Program-made: the position numbers and the translations under genes
Notes under the pieces: model-generated
What the model was told of the DNA's origin: nothing
The model's input: the letters and a program-made list of their open reading frames with translations, nothing else
Databases searched by the model: none
Part shown: positions 1 to 10,408 of the stretch, in pieces
Position numbering within the stretch: the stretch's first letter is position 1
Layout of the letters: every line of letters starts with the position of its first letter
From: Thermodesulfovibrio sp. N1
GTDB lineage: Bacteria > Nitrospirota > Thermodesulfovibrionia > Thermodesulfovibrionales > Thermodesulfovibrionaceae
DNA: 40,041 bases
Direction: 5' to 3'
NCBI RefSeq assembly: GCF_001707915.1
Contig: NZ_MAVV01000013.1
Coordinates: 1-40,041 of the forward strand

Positions 1-72
1 AAATATGTTATTGACAATAGATAATGTTTTAAAGAAAAATAGAATAACTAAAAAACATTAATTAATAAAATA

Positions 73-2130
73 ATGGAAAAATTAGATGATGTAAAAATTA
101 ATTCACAATTCGAATCAAAATTATTTCAAGAAAGAGCAAAAAAAATTTTTAAAAAAAATTTAATCAATATTCTAAACTACATAAATTTTCAGAATGAATA
201 CATAATTTTAAAATTTAAACATCTCAAGTACAACAATGTTATATCTGTCAGAGCTCAGATTGAACCCTGTTTTTCCGATACCTTAGTTTGCATATTATTA
301 GATAGAAAAGAAAATCTAAGTGATTATAAATTTCTGAATTTTTTTATTGCAGATGGTTACAGGTTTATTTTAGTTGAACCAGAATTAAAAGATATAAATA
401 AAGAAAAAATATCTTTCATTCTTCCTGAAATAAGTTATGATCTTAATTCACGAAAGTTTAAAAGATATAAATGTAAAGATATAGATGTTGAAATATTTAA
501 ATCTGGTATTGTCTTACGAGGAAAACTCGTTGATTTTAGCAATACAGCCTTTTGTATTGAGCTTTTTAGCTTACAAACCCTCCATCAATATTTAATTCTT
601 GAATCTCGAGTTACAGCAGTTTTTAGGAAAGAAGAAAACATTTTTTATTCAGGAGAATGTGAAATAATAAGAAAAAACATAGTCAATGATAAAGGAAAAC
701 TTATTCCAAACCCTGTGGTTGTATTAAAACCTGTAGACGAAAATATACCAATATTTAAACCGAAAGAAATAAGAAGCCCACGATATAAATTATGTCCTTT
801 ACCAGTTATTGTTTTTAAACATCCTTTAACAGATAGAACTGTAACACTTAAAGTTGAAGACATATCTGGTTCAGGGGTTTCAGTAGAAGAATATTATAAT
901 GATTCAATCCTTTTACCAGGATTAATAATTCCTGAGCTTGAGATAGAATTTACACCGGGATTTACCATAAATTGCAAAGCTCAAGTTATATACAGAAAAA
1001 TAAACCAAATTGATGATGAAAAATCAACTGTAAAATCTGGCATTACATTCCTTGATTTAAATATTCAAGATCAGGCTAAACTCTCATCATTCCTTCATCG
1101 AGCAAAAGATGATAGAGCATATGTATGTAACAGGGTTGACCTTGATGCACTATGGGAGTTTTTCTTTGATACTGGTTTTTTCTATGCTGAAAAATATGCT
1201 TTTTTACAATCAAATAAAGAGGAAATAAAAAAAATCTATCAGAAACTATATTTTGAAAATCCTCATATTGCAAGGCATTTTATATATCAGGATAAAGGTA
1301 AAATTGTTGGACATATATCAATGTTAAGATTATATGAAAAAACATGGCTATTTCATCATCATGCAAGCAGATCTATTAATTTATCAGCTGGTTTGTCAGT
1401 ATTAGATCAAATTAGCAGATATGTAAATGATTTTTATCATATGAATTCAACATCTATTGATTTTATCATTTGTTACTTCAGACCTAATAATAAATTCCCA
1501 GCTCGTGTTTTTGGGGGTTTTCAAAAGGAATTAAATAATTTAAAAGGTTGTTCTATTGATAATTTTGGATATTTCAATTTTAGAAAGAATTCTTATATTT
1601 TGACGTTACAGCCCTATGATTTATTAGGATGGAAACTAAATAAAAGTACTGAAGATGACTTGTCAGAATTAGAAAATTTTTATAAATTTAATTCAGGCGG
1701 TCTCCTGCTTGATGCTTTAGACCTTAAACCAGAAATGATTAATGTTCATAATTTAAATTTTGAGTATGAAAAAGCAGGATTTAAAAGAAAAAGAAAAATA
1801 TACTCTTTGAAAAAAAATAGAGATTTAATTGCGATAATATCACTTACAATATCGGAAACCGGTTTAAATCTTTCTAATTTGGCAAACTGCATTCACATAA
1901 TTGTTATGAAGCCTGAGTTACTAAATGATCAATTGTTATATTTTACAGTATTCTTACTTTCAAAACATTATGATAAGGAAAAAATTCCTGTTCTTATTTA
2001 TCCATTAAATTATTTCGAATTTCAGCCGATTTTATATAAAAAGGTGTATAGTTTATGGATTCTGAATCCAAAGTATTCAGATGAATTTCTTAAATATTTA
2101 AGAAAATGGATTAGAAATAATGAAAAATAA
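73..2130 (+). CDS. PilZ-domain protein with C-terminal GNAT-like acyltransferase region
   Basis: This 685-residue protein probably binds c-di-GMP. A clear PilZ signature is visible: an RSPR arginine motif at residues 234-237 followed by DISGSG at 263-268. An earlier stretch beginning RKFKRYK at about 127 looks like a second, degenerate PilZ-like (YcgR-N-like) barrel. The C-terminal half, from about residue 370, resembles an N-acyltransferase of the GNAT superfamily, with a beta strand GHISMLRLY near 413 and a histidine-rich HHHASRS segment. No signal peptide or membrane segment is evident. The stop codon overlaps the start of the downstream HD-GYP gene by 11 bases, so the two are probably translated together, and a c-di-GMP effector beside a c-di-GMP hydrolase makes sense. 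No good Shine-Dalgarno site precedes the ATG. The PilZ call is firm; the acyltransferase call and any substrate are inference. Confidence 0.72.
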   Translation: MEKLDDVKINSQFESKLFQERAKKIFKKNLINILNYINFQNEYIILKFKHLKYNNVISVRAQIEPCFSDTLVCILLDRKENLSDYKFLNFFIADGYRFILVEPELKDINKEKISFILPEISYDLNSRKFKRYKCKDIDVEIFKSGIVLRGKLVDFSNTAFCIELFSLQTLHQYLILESRVTAVFRKEENIFYSGECEIIRKNIVNDKGKLIPNPVVVLKPVDENIPIFKPKEIRSPRYKLCPLPVIVFKHPLTDRTVTLKVEDISGSGVSVEEYYNDSILLPGLIIPELEIEFTPGFTINCKAQVIYRKINQIDDEKSTVKSGITFLDLNIQDQAKLSSFLHRAKDDRAYVCNRVDLDALWEFFFDTGFFYAEKYAFLQSNKEEIKKIYQKLYFENPHIARHFIYQDKGKIVGHISMLRLYEKTWLFHHHASRSINLSAGLSVLDQISRYVNDFYHMNSTSIDFIICYFRPNNKFPARVFGGFQKELNNLKGCSIDNFGYFNFRKNSYILTLQPYDLLGWKLNKSTEDDLSELENFYKFNSGGLLLDALDLKPEMINVHNLNFEYEKAGFKRKRKIYSLKKNRDLIAIISLTISETGLNLSNLANCIHIIVMKPELLNDQLLYFTVFLLSKHYDKEKIPVLIYPLNYFEFQPILYKKVYSLWILNPKYSDEFLKYLRKWIRNNEK

Positions 2131-4069
2131 ACCTTTATACAACAGTAAAATCATAAAAATCTATCTTCAACTAATAAAAAATAAATACAGTTATGTTGAT
2201 ATTTACGAAATATTAAATTATGCAGGCATAGAGCCATATCAAGTAGATGATGAAGGGCACTGGTTTACGCAGGAACAAATAGACAGATTCTATGAAAAAT
2301 TAGTGAAATTAACAGGTAATCCAAATATTGCAAGAGAAGCAGGTAGATATGCTGCCTCACCTGATGCTCTTGGGCTAATTAGACAATACATACTTTCCCT
2401 TGTTGGACCTGCGAAAGTTTATGAATTTATCGGTGAATATGCTAATAAGTTCACCAGATCATCACATTACAAATCAAAAAAAATAAAAAGGAATAGAGTT
2501 GAAATAACTGTAACTCCTTTTAAAGGAATAGAAGAAAAAATTTTTCAATGTGAAAATAGAATGGGATTTTGGGAAGCAATTGCTTTATTGTTTAATTACA
2601 GATTACCCAAAATAGAACATCCAGAATGCATGTTCCATGGCGGTAATGTTTGCCGATATATAATCTCTTGGGAAGAATCACTTTCAGCAAGATTAAATAG
2701 ATTGGTAGTTTATCTGGCTTTGTTATTTTTAGTATTGAACATAATATTTTTTATTTTTTATCCAGAAATTTCTTTATTTGCTTTACCTTTATCTGCTATT
2801 TTAATATTAACCCTTACAAATGTCTCTGCTTCAATTAAAAACAAGGAATTAGAAGCTTCATTAAAAAATTTTCAGGATGCATCTGAAGAAGTCTTAGAAA
2901 ATATACAAATAAATTATGATCAGGCTTTTTTAATAAATGAAATAGGACAGGTTTTAAGTAAACAAATAAAAATTGAAGATATACTTTCTGAAACCATACA
3001 AATTTTACAAAACAGACTTGATTATGATAGAGGAATTATCCTTCTTGCAAATGAGGACAAAACAAAACTTATTCCTCAAACAGGTTTTGGATATGACTTT
3101 GAACAGTATGAATATATAAAGAATACAAATTTTCATCTTGACAAGCCTGAGTCTAAGGGACCTTTTATTGTTGCCTTTCGAGAACAAAAACCAATTTTAG
3201 TTAATGATTTAGATGAAATAGCATTAAATCTTTCTCCTCGAAGTCTTCAATTTGCAAAGAAGCTCGGTACAAAATCATTTATTTGTTGCCCTATAGTTTA
3301 TAATGAAGAATCATTGGGAATTCTTGCAGTTGATAATGTTAAATCAAAAAGACCTTTGCTTCAAAGAGATATAAATTTACTTATGGGAATTGCTACGGAA
3401 ATTGGTATAAGCATCAATAATGCAAAACTTTTTGAAATAAAGGAAAAACAATTCCAGTCTACACTAAAAGTTTTAGCAGAAAGCATTGATGCAAGAGATA
3501 ATTTAACAAGAGGACATTCTGAAAGAGTCGCAGAATATGCTAAAGGAATTGCTAAAGAACTTGGAATGTCAGATGATTTTATAGAAATGATTTATGTAGC
3601 AGGATTACTTCATGATTATGGCAAAATAGGAATCCCTGATTCTATCTTAAAAAAAGAAGGACCCTTAACTAATTATGAATATGAAGAAATAAAATCACAT
3701 GTAGATAAGACTCAAAAAATAATAGAACAGATTGAATTTGATAAAAAATATCAAGGTATTGTTGAAGTGATTACCTATCATCATGAGAAAATTGACGGAA
3801 GCGGTTATCCTAAAGGTCTTACAGGTGATCAAATTCCGATTGGTGCTAAAATTCTTGCTGTTGCAGATTTTTTTGATGTCATTACTTCTCATAGACACTA
3901 CCGAAATGCTTTACCATTAGATGAAGCCTTCTCTTTATTAATTGAAAAAAGAGGGGTCCACTACGATGAGGAAATTGTAGATTCCTTTATAAGGTTTTAT
4001 AAAAAGACTTATAGTGTCAACCTGCCTTCAATCAATGTAAAACAGACTTCTGGCCTCTACATAAAATGA
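2120..4069 (+). CDS. Membrane GAF/HD-GYP cyclic-di-GMP phosphodiesterase
   Basis: The protein is expected to hydrolyse c-di-GMP. Residues 1-190 form a helical sensor-like region ending in HGGNVCRY, reminiscent of V4R or AraC-type ligand-binding domains; this resemblance is weak. Two hydrophobic segments follow at about 195-215 and 218-238, then a coiled-coil-like linker, a GAF domain at about 270-440 and an HD-GYP domain from about 455. The catalytic set is complete: H466 in RGHSERV, H498-D499 in LLHDYGK, and HHEKIDGSGYP at 554-564. Its ATG lies inside the end of the PilZ gene, implying coupled translation. Its 3' end runs 38 bases into the convergent methyltransferase gene. The signal sensed cannot be read from the sequence. 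Confidence 0.88.
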   Translation: MKNKPLYNSKIIKIYLQLIKNKYSYVDIYEILNYAGIEPYQVDDEGHWFTQEQIDRFYEKLVKLTGNPNIAREAGRYAASPDALGLIRQYILSLVGPAKVYEFIGEYANKFTRSSHYKSKKIKRNRVEITVTPFKGIEEKIFQCENRMGFWEAIALLFNYRLPKIEHPECMFHGGNVCRYIISWEESLSARLNRLVVYLALLFLVLNIIFFIFYPEISLFALPLSAILILTLTNVSASIKNKELEASLKNFQDASEEVLENIQINYDQAFLINEIGQVLSKQIKIEDILSETIQILQNRLDYDRGIILLANEDKTKLIPQTGFGYDFEQYEYIKNTNFHLDKPESKGPFIVAFREQKPILVNDLDEIALNLSPRSLQFAKKLGTKSFICCPIVYNEESLGILAVDNVKSKRPLLQRDINLLMGIATEIGISINNAKLFEIKEKQFQSTLKVLAESIDARDNLTRGHSERVAEYAKGIAKELGMSDDFIEMIYVAGLLHDYGKIGIPDSILKKEGPLTNYEYEEIKSHVDKTQKIIEQIEFDKKYQGIVEVITYHHEKIDGSGYPKGLTGDQIPIGAKILAVADFFDVITSHRHYRNALPLDEAFSLLIEKRGVHYDEEIVDSFIRFYKKTYSVNLPSINVKQTSGLYIK

Positions 4070-4844
4070 GAGGAGTATAGGTAAATCTTCTTGAATTTAA
4101 AAAGAATTCTTTAAATTCTCTTAAAAATCCGTCATATCCATCTTCATATTCTTCAAATTTGAATTTTATCTTTTTTGAGACAACTTCTATTTTTTTAAAC
4201 CAGTTATAAACGTCCTTTTCTTTAATTTTTCCATAAATAAGATGATGGGCTTCGACTTTGACCTTTATGTTAGTAAATCCTAAATCATATAACATGGAAT
4301 ATAATTTACGTCCTATATAGGGATCAAAGTTTGCTTCCGATTCTAAGGAGTTCATTAATTTAAATAAGGTTTTTTCTAATCTTGGCGGAAGTTGATAATG
4401 ATTTAAACAGTTATGATCTAAATCAATCAAACATAAAATACCACCTGGTTTTAATAGCTTAGAGATATTTTTTACAATTTCAAAAGATTCCCTACGATAA
4501 TATTCAAGAAGGAATCTTACCCAGATAAAATCAAAAGAATGCTCGATATTTAAAGGTTCAAGTATATTAAAGTATTTAAATTCTATCCCTTTTTTACCAT
4601 AATTTTCTTTCGCATAATTTATTCTTTCTATAGAACTATCTATTCCTAATACTTCACCGCCAGGTTGAACCAGTTGATATAATACAACAGTTGTTATGCC
4701 TGCTCCACAACCTATATCAGCAACCTTCATTCCGGGTTTTATACCAGCCCATTTAGCCTGTTTTTTAACTGCTTCTGTATCTGTTTTTAATTCCAATCTA
4801 AAAATTTCTTCATTATTTTCCATTAAGTAATAATTAGTTTTCAT
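4032..4844 (-). CDS. Class I SAM-dependent methyltransferase
   Basis: This is a 270-residue Rossmann-fold methyltransferase. Motif I, DIGCGAG, sits at residues 43-49 and the acidic residue that would bind the ribose of SAM is D69 in GEVLGID. A later FDFIWVRFLLEYY segment fits motif IV, and KPGGILCLIDLD fits the post-motif region. There is no substrate-specific feature that I recognise, so small molecule, quinone, lipid or protein targets all remain possible. The gene stands alone on the minus strand with its own predicted promoter (4883-4911), and a modest AGGGA site precedes the ATG. The last 38 bases overlap the 3' end of the convergent HD-GYP gene, so the C-terminal residues are encoded opposite that gene. 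Confidence 0.8.
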   Translation of the reverse strand: MKTNYYLMENNEEIFRLELKTDTEAVKKQAKWAGIKPGMKVADIGCGAGITTVVLYQLVQPGGEVLGIDSSIERINYAKENYGKKGIEFKYFNILEPLNIEHSFDFIWVRFLLEYYRRESFEIVKNISKLLKPGGILCLIDLDHNCLNHYQLPPRLEKTLFKLMNSLESEANFDPYIGRKLYSMLYDLGFTNIKVKVEAHHLIYGKIKEKDVYNWFKKIEVVSKKIKFKFEEYEDGYDGFLREFKEFFLNSRRFTYTPLILCRGQKSVLH

Positions 4845-4882
4845 TTTGAATCCCTATCAATTTATTGATAAAAGATTCGGAA

Positions 4883-4911
4883 ATATAACATAAAAAAGCT
4901 TTTTTAAGCAA
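4883..4911 (-). promoter_or_regulatory. Predicted sigma-70-type promoter for the methyltransferase gene
   Basis: Read on the minus strand, TTGCTT (4906-4911) and TTATAT (4883-4888) are separated by exactly 17 bases, about 40 bases ahead of the methyltransferase ATG. The spacer contains a short A/T palindrome with AAGCTT. The rest of the 200-base gap between this gene and lpxK (4845-5044) shows no open frame or RNA gene, and no convincing terminator for lpxK. Confidence 0.5.
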
Positions 4912-5044
4912 TTTAAAAGCTAAAGAATAAAAAATACTCAATAAGAAACTTCAGTCTTCAACTTGAAGCCTATAACTTTATATTTAGCTTTAACGAAGCG
5001 TGCTTGAACTGCCAAAGAATATCTAATAAGCGAAAGACAGTTTT

Positions 5045-6028
5045 TCATAAATTTCGGATGTTATCTAACTTTGAAAATATCTCTGCTAATGCTTCTTTCT
5101 GAATTGAAAGAGAAATATCTAAATAGCAAAATCTTCCATCAATTTCAAAATTGCCTGCAATTTTTATAAAATCCTTTTTTGTTGTAACAATCAAATCTGA
5201 ATTTTTCGCATCTTTTATAATCTTTCTGATTGTCAGCTTTGTATATTTTTTATGATCTATGAATTTTCTATGACCGATTATATTGATGTTTAATAAATTT
5301 AGACTTTTTAAAAAGCTTTCAAAGTTCCCAACTCCTGCAAAGGCAAATATTGCCTGTCCTTTAGGCTCTATTTTCTTATTATTAATGTCAAATAAACCTT
5401 TTATTTCTAATGGAGCACTATATATTGAATTTACTCCAAGATTAATTAACTGTGTAGTAAGTTCAAAATTTTTTTCCTTTGTTATAAAAATTATATCAGC
5501 CTCTCTGATTTCCTCTAAGGGCGATCTTAATGGTCCAATGGGGAAGAGTTTTTTATTGCCAAAACCTTTAATTCCATCAATTAGAAGTATATTTATATCC
5601 CTGTAAAGTTTTCTATGTTGGAATCCATCATCAAGGATAAATATAGGATTATCATTGTCTTTTATTGAAAGTGTTTCTATAGCAAAAAGACCACCTCTGT
5701 ATCGGTCAATACTTTTAATCACAGTAAGACCCTCAAAAAACATCATAAGAGGCTCATCCCCAACATCGTCTGCTTTATATTCTGTAGTCACAACAAGAGG
5801 ACCTTTGAGTTTTCCTCCGTATCCTCGTGAAAGAATAACAGGAGTGAATCCTCTTTTCTGAGACTCCTTTGCCAAAGCAATTGTAAAAGGAGTTTTTCCT
5901 GTTCCTCCTAAAGTGAGATTACCAACACTTATTACAGGAAAGGGAAGCCTTTTTTGATTAAAGAGAGCTTTTTTCTTTTGTCTTTGATAAAAAAAGAGAT
6001 ATAAACTTTCAAGAATATTCATCTCCAA
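5045..6028 (-). CDS. lpxK: Tetraacyldisaccharide 4'-kinase
   Basis: LpxK phosphorylates the 4' position of the tetraacyldisaccharide-1-phosphate lipid A precursor at the inner face of the inner membrane. The 327-residue length is normal for the family. The N-terminus carries an amphipathic membrane-contact segment (LESLYLFFYQRQKKK) and then the P-loop region SVGNLTLGGTGKTPFTIALA. A conserved DDGFQHRKLYRDINILLID block follows around the middle. It is the last gene of a minus-strand run and overlaps the upstream phosphatase gene by 10 bases. It is the window's clearest evidence for a lipopolysaccharide-bearing outer membrane. The familiar neighbours kdtA/waaA and msbA are not here, so it is separated from the usual lipid A gene cluster. 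Confidence 0.93.
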   Translation of the reverse strand: MEMNILESLYLFFYQRQKKKALFNQKRLPFPVISVGNLTLGGTGKTPFTIALAKESQKRGFTPVILSRGYGGKLKGPLVVTTEYKADDVGDEPLMMFFEGLTVIKSIDRYRGGLFAIETLSIKDNDNPIFILDDGFQHRKLYRDINILLIDGIKGFGNKKLFPIGPLRSPLEEIREADIIFITKEKNFELTTQLINLGVNSIYSAPLEIKGLFDINNKKIEPKGQAIFAFAGVGNFESFLKSLNLLNINIIGHRKFIDHKKYTKLTIRKIIKDAKNSDLIVTTKKDFIKIAGNFEIDGRFCYLDISLSIQKEALAEIFSKLDNIRNL

Positions 6029-6648
6029 AAAACACCATTTAACAACTTTACAACAGGATAGCCATCATAAAACTCAATTATATTTAAGCATGCAAAATCT
6101 TGCTCAATACAGAAAATTTTTTCCAAAGGAATATTCATAATATTACAAAGGATAACCCTGTTTATACCACCATGGGCAGTTATTATTACCTGAAAACCTT
6201 TGTATAGTTTCAATATTTCATTTATTACTTTTTTTGCTCTTTTACTCACATCCATAGTACTTTCGCCATCTGGTGGTGAGAAAAGAGCAGGATTTTGTCT
6301 CCATCTCTCAAATTCATCAGGATAAAGAGAGATTATTTCATCTATGCTCATTCCTTCCCATCTTCCAAAGCTTCTCTCTTTAAGTATCTCCATTGGAATA
6401 TATTCCGTTGAAAGAATTTTTCCGATTATTTCAGCAGTTTTTATTGCTCTATTTAAAGGGGATGAAAGAATAATTCTTCGGTCTATTTCATATCGGCTTA
6501 AAAATTTTTTTAAATTTTCAGCCACTTTACTTACTTGCTCTATGCCATTTTCACTTAATGGAACATCTATATGTCCCTTGTAAACTTTTTTGGGTCCTTC
6601 TGTTTCGCCATGTCTTAAAAGGTATAAAACACATTCTGGCTTCATCAA
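6019..6648 (-). CDS. Histidine phosphatase family protein (possible alpha-ribazole phosphatase)
   Basis: A 209-residue member of the phosphoglycerate mutase-like histidine phosphatase superfamily. The phosphohistidine motif LRHGET lies near the N-terminus, SSPLNRAIKTAEI follows, then the acidic ERSFGRWEG segment and the second catalytic histidine in TAHGGINRVI. It overlaps cobO by 4 bases and lpxK by 10 bases. Adjacency to the corrinoid adenosyltransferase makes a CobC-type alpha-ribazole-5'-phosphate phosphatase a reasonable guess, and the ERSFGRWEG motif is typical of CobC/GpmB-like enzymes. Substrate assignment in this family from sequence alone is unreliable, so the gene symbol is left blank. 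Confidence 0.82.
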   Translation of the reverse strand: MMKPECVLYLLRHGETEGPKKVYKGHIDVPLSENGIEQVSKVAENLKKFLSRYEIDRRIILSSPLNRAIKTAEIIGKILSTEYIPMEILKERSFGRWEGMSIDEIISLYPDEFERWRQNPALFSPPDGESTMDVSKRAKKVINEILKLYKGFQVIITAHGGINRVILCNIMNIPLEKIFCIEQDFACLNIIEFYDGYPVVKLLNGVFWR

Positions 6649-7157
6649 TACTCAATCCCCCTTCTTGCAGTAATGCCTAAGTCAAAATAGTGTTTTATTT
6701 TTTTCATCTCTGTGACTAAATCAGCCATGTCAATAAGCCATTCTGGTGATCCTCTACCTGTAATGACAATTTCTGTTTTCTCCTTCTTCAATTTAAGTAA
6801 CCTTTCTACTTCCTCTCTACAAAGTAATCCTAATCTCAATGCAACTATAAGTTCATCAAATACGATAATATCATAGTCATAGGAAGTAATAATCTCTTCT
6901 AATTCTTTAAGACAGTGTTTTATCTTTTTTATTTGCTCATCTGTAGGCTTACCATTTATAAATCCTGTACTACATCGATATATATGTATAGAATCCTGAA
7001 AGGCTGAAAAAGTTAACAATTCACCGGTAAAACTCTCTTTGATAAACTGAACAAAGAAAACTTTTAGTCCATTTCCTACTGCTCGGATTGCAAGCCCCAC
7101 AGCAGCTGTTGTTTTTCCTTTTCCATCGCCTGTATAAATATGGATTAATCCTCTCAT
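6645..7157 (-). CDS. cobO: Cob(I)yrinic acid a,c-diamide adenosyltransferase
   Basis: This enzyme transfers the 5'-deoxyadenosyl group of ATP to reduced corrinoid, forming the carbon-cobalt bond of adenosylcobalamin. The 170-residue protein begins with IHIYTGDGKGKTTAAVGLAI, the CobO/BtuR P-loop at residues 10-17, and continues with FVQFIKES, DYDIIVFDEL and VITGRGSPEWLIDMADLVTEM, all characteristic of the CobA/CobO/BtuR family. It is packed between marC (4-base overlap) and the histidine phosphatase (4-base overlap). No other corrinoid biosynthesis gene lies in the window, so it may serve salvage or complete a pathway encoded elsewhere. Confidence 0.93.
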   Translation of the reverse strand: MRGLIHIYTGDGKGKTTAAVGLAIRAVGNGLKVFFVQFIKESFTGELLTFSAFQDSIHIYRCSTGFINGKPTDEQIKKIKHCLKELEEIITSYDYDIIVFDELIVALRLGLLCREEVERLLKLKKEKTEIVITGRGSPEWLIDMADLVTEMKKIKHYFDLGITARRGIEY

Positions 7158-7741
7158 AAATTTAAAATCCTCATAAGTCCTTTTTTTATTAAACTTACTG
7201 CTATGGCTCCAAGTAGAAGTGCCATTACCTTAGCAAAGGCTTTTATGCCATGAATTCCAAAAATTTTTATTAAAACCTGAGCTTTTTCAATCATAACCCA
7301 AGCAATTATAAGATTAAGAAAAAGTGAAAAAATAACTATTGGATATCCGTAAGTACCTGCAAGAATTATTAAAGTTGTCAGAGTTGCAGGTCCTGCCAAA
7401 AGAGGAGTTCCAATTGGCACAACACCAAGAGTCTCGCTCATGGAAAATTCTCTTTCCCTTACTCGAAGAATTTCAGAAATTGAAAGAATCAATAAAAGAA
7501 TTCCTCCAGCAATCATGAAATCCTCTAATCCTATACCAAGCAATGAAAATAAAATATTTCCAAGGAATAAAAAAGATATGGCAACAAGGAAGGCTGTTAT
7601 GACCGATTGTCGGGCAATCTTTTTCTTCTCTCTTTCTGGAATTCCCTCAACGAGGGAAATATAAATAGGTAAGATACCTGGTGCATCAATGGCAACAAAA
7701 AGAGGTATAAAGGTAAGTAAAAAAGTTTTTATAAGCTCCAT
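7154..7741 (-). CDS. MarC family integral membrane protein
   Basis: A 195-residue protein made almost entirely of hydrophobic segments, with about six predicted transmembrane helices. The N-terminal FIPLFVAIDAPGILPIYISL and the SETLGVVPIGTPLLAGPATLTTLIILAG segment match the MarC/UPF0056 family, in which the PxGTPLLAGPA region is conserved. The physiological role of MarC proteins is unsettled; older annotation as a multiple antibiotic resistance protein is not supported. It sits between rlmH (54 bases upstream) and cobO (4-base overlap), so it is probably cotranscribed. No obvious Shine-Dalgarno precedes its ATG. Confidence 0.85.
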   Translation of the reverse strand: MELIKTFLLTFIPLFVAIDAPGILPIYISLVEGIPEREKKKIARQSVITAFLVAISFLFLGNILFSLLGIGLEDFMIAGGILLLILSISEILRVREREFSMSETLGVVPIGTPLLAGPATLTTLIILAGTYGYPIVIFSLFLNLIIAWVMIEKAQVLIKIFGIHGIKAFAKVMALLLGAIAVSLIKKGLMRILNL

Positions 7742-7795
7742 TTATTAAAGATACCATAAAATCGTTCATTAATGCTTTTAGTCTATGCGAATTAT

Positions 7796-8236
7796 TCAGT
7801 AATGATAATTTTTCCCATGAATAATCGTGAAGGCTCTATAGATTTGTTCAAGAAGGATTAGTCTTGTAAGTTCATGGGTAAAAGTAAGTGGTGAAAGGGA
7901 AAGTATTAAGGAAGCTTTTTTCAAAACTTCTTCACTTACTCCATAAACTCCTCCTATGACAAACTGATGAGTTGATTTTGCTTTTATCAGATTAGAAAAT
8001 TCTAAAGAATCTATTAATTTTCCTTCTCGGTGTAAAAGTATAAAATCTCCTTTAACAGAGTTAAGTATGTTTTTTGACTCATCTTCAATTACTCTTTGTC
8101 TGTCGCCGTATCCTTCCTTAACTTCAGTAAACTCGATTTTTGAATATGGTTGAACAAGCTTGATATAATGAACTATGCCTTCTTTAATAAATTTTGCCTT
8201 TGTTTTACCGGGGCAAAAAATTTTTATCCTATACAA
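7796..8236 (-). CDS. rlmH: 23S rRNA (pseudouridine1915-N3)-methyltransferase
   Basis: RlmH is a small SPOUT-class enzyme that methylates N3 of pseudouridine 1915 in helix 69 of 23S rRNA in the assembled ribosome. The 146-residue protein shows the SAM-binding trefoil-knot region FVIGGVYGVSEEV and the C-terminal signature SPLTFTHELTRLILLEQIYRAF followed by HGKNYHY. Family members usually read GGxxG, then LSxMTxxHxxxRxxLxEQxYRA, and end in YHx, so all blocks are present. It follows ligA by 6 bases, implying cotranscription. The upstream sequence has only a weak GGGT ribosome site. Confidence 0.94.
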   Translation of the reverse strand: MYRIKIFCPGKTKAKFIKEGIVHYIKLVQPYSKIEFTEVKEGYGDRQRVIEDESKNILNSVKGDFILLHREGKLIDSLEFSNLIKAKSTHQFVIGGVYGVSEEVLKKASLILSLSPLTFTHELTRLILLEQIYRAFTIIHGKNYHY

Positions 8237-8242
8237 ATAAAG

Positions 8243-10276
<2,034 letters not shown>

Positions 10277-10346
10277 TTATTCTTATGAAAATTATACCAT
10301 AGCCTTTATTTTCTATAACATCAACGTATCTCAATTCAAAAAAAGG

Positions 10347-10390
10347 AGATCTTTGTCTTTGCCTCATTTTGATGAGGGTCAGGGTGACAT
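10347..10390 (+). repeat. Intergenic palindromic repeat related to the element inside nadE
   Basis: The spacer between the phospholipase-like gene and ligA holds a short element. On the minus strand it begins GTCACCCTGA and ends AAAGATCT, with a 6-bp hairpin in the middle (CCTCAT 10362-10367, loop TTTG, ATGAGG 10372-10377 on the plus strand). The nadE copy begins GTCATTCTGAG and ends GAAGAATCT on the plus strand. Both are preceded by TTTAT. Shared ends around a variable hairpin suggest one dispersed family of small non-coding repeats. Confidence 0.5.
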
Positions 10391-10408
10391 AAAATATAAA
10401 TAACTTTA

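Noticed and set aside
11-16. TTGACA near the window start as promoter for the PilZ gene
   Set aside because: No acceptable -10 lies at 15-19 bases; the upstream context is cut off by the window end.
4845-5044. Small RNA or gene in the gap between the methyltransferase and lpxK
   Set aside because: Only short imperfect inverted repeats (CTTCA/TGAAG) are present; no promoter-terminator pair or coding frame was found besides the methyltransferase promoter.
5283-5606. Plus-strand 107-codon frame inside lpxK
   Set aside because: Antisense to a strongly conserved lpxK region, no ribosome site, no recognisable protein.
10362-10377. Hairpin after the phospholipase-like gene as an intrinsic terminator
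   Set aside because: On the minus strand the stem is followed by CAAAGACAAAG rather than a T run; it fits the dispersed repeat better.
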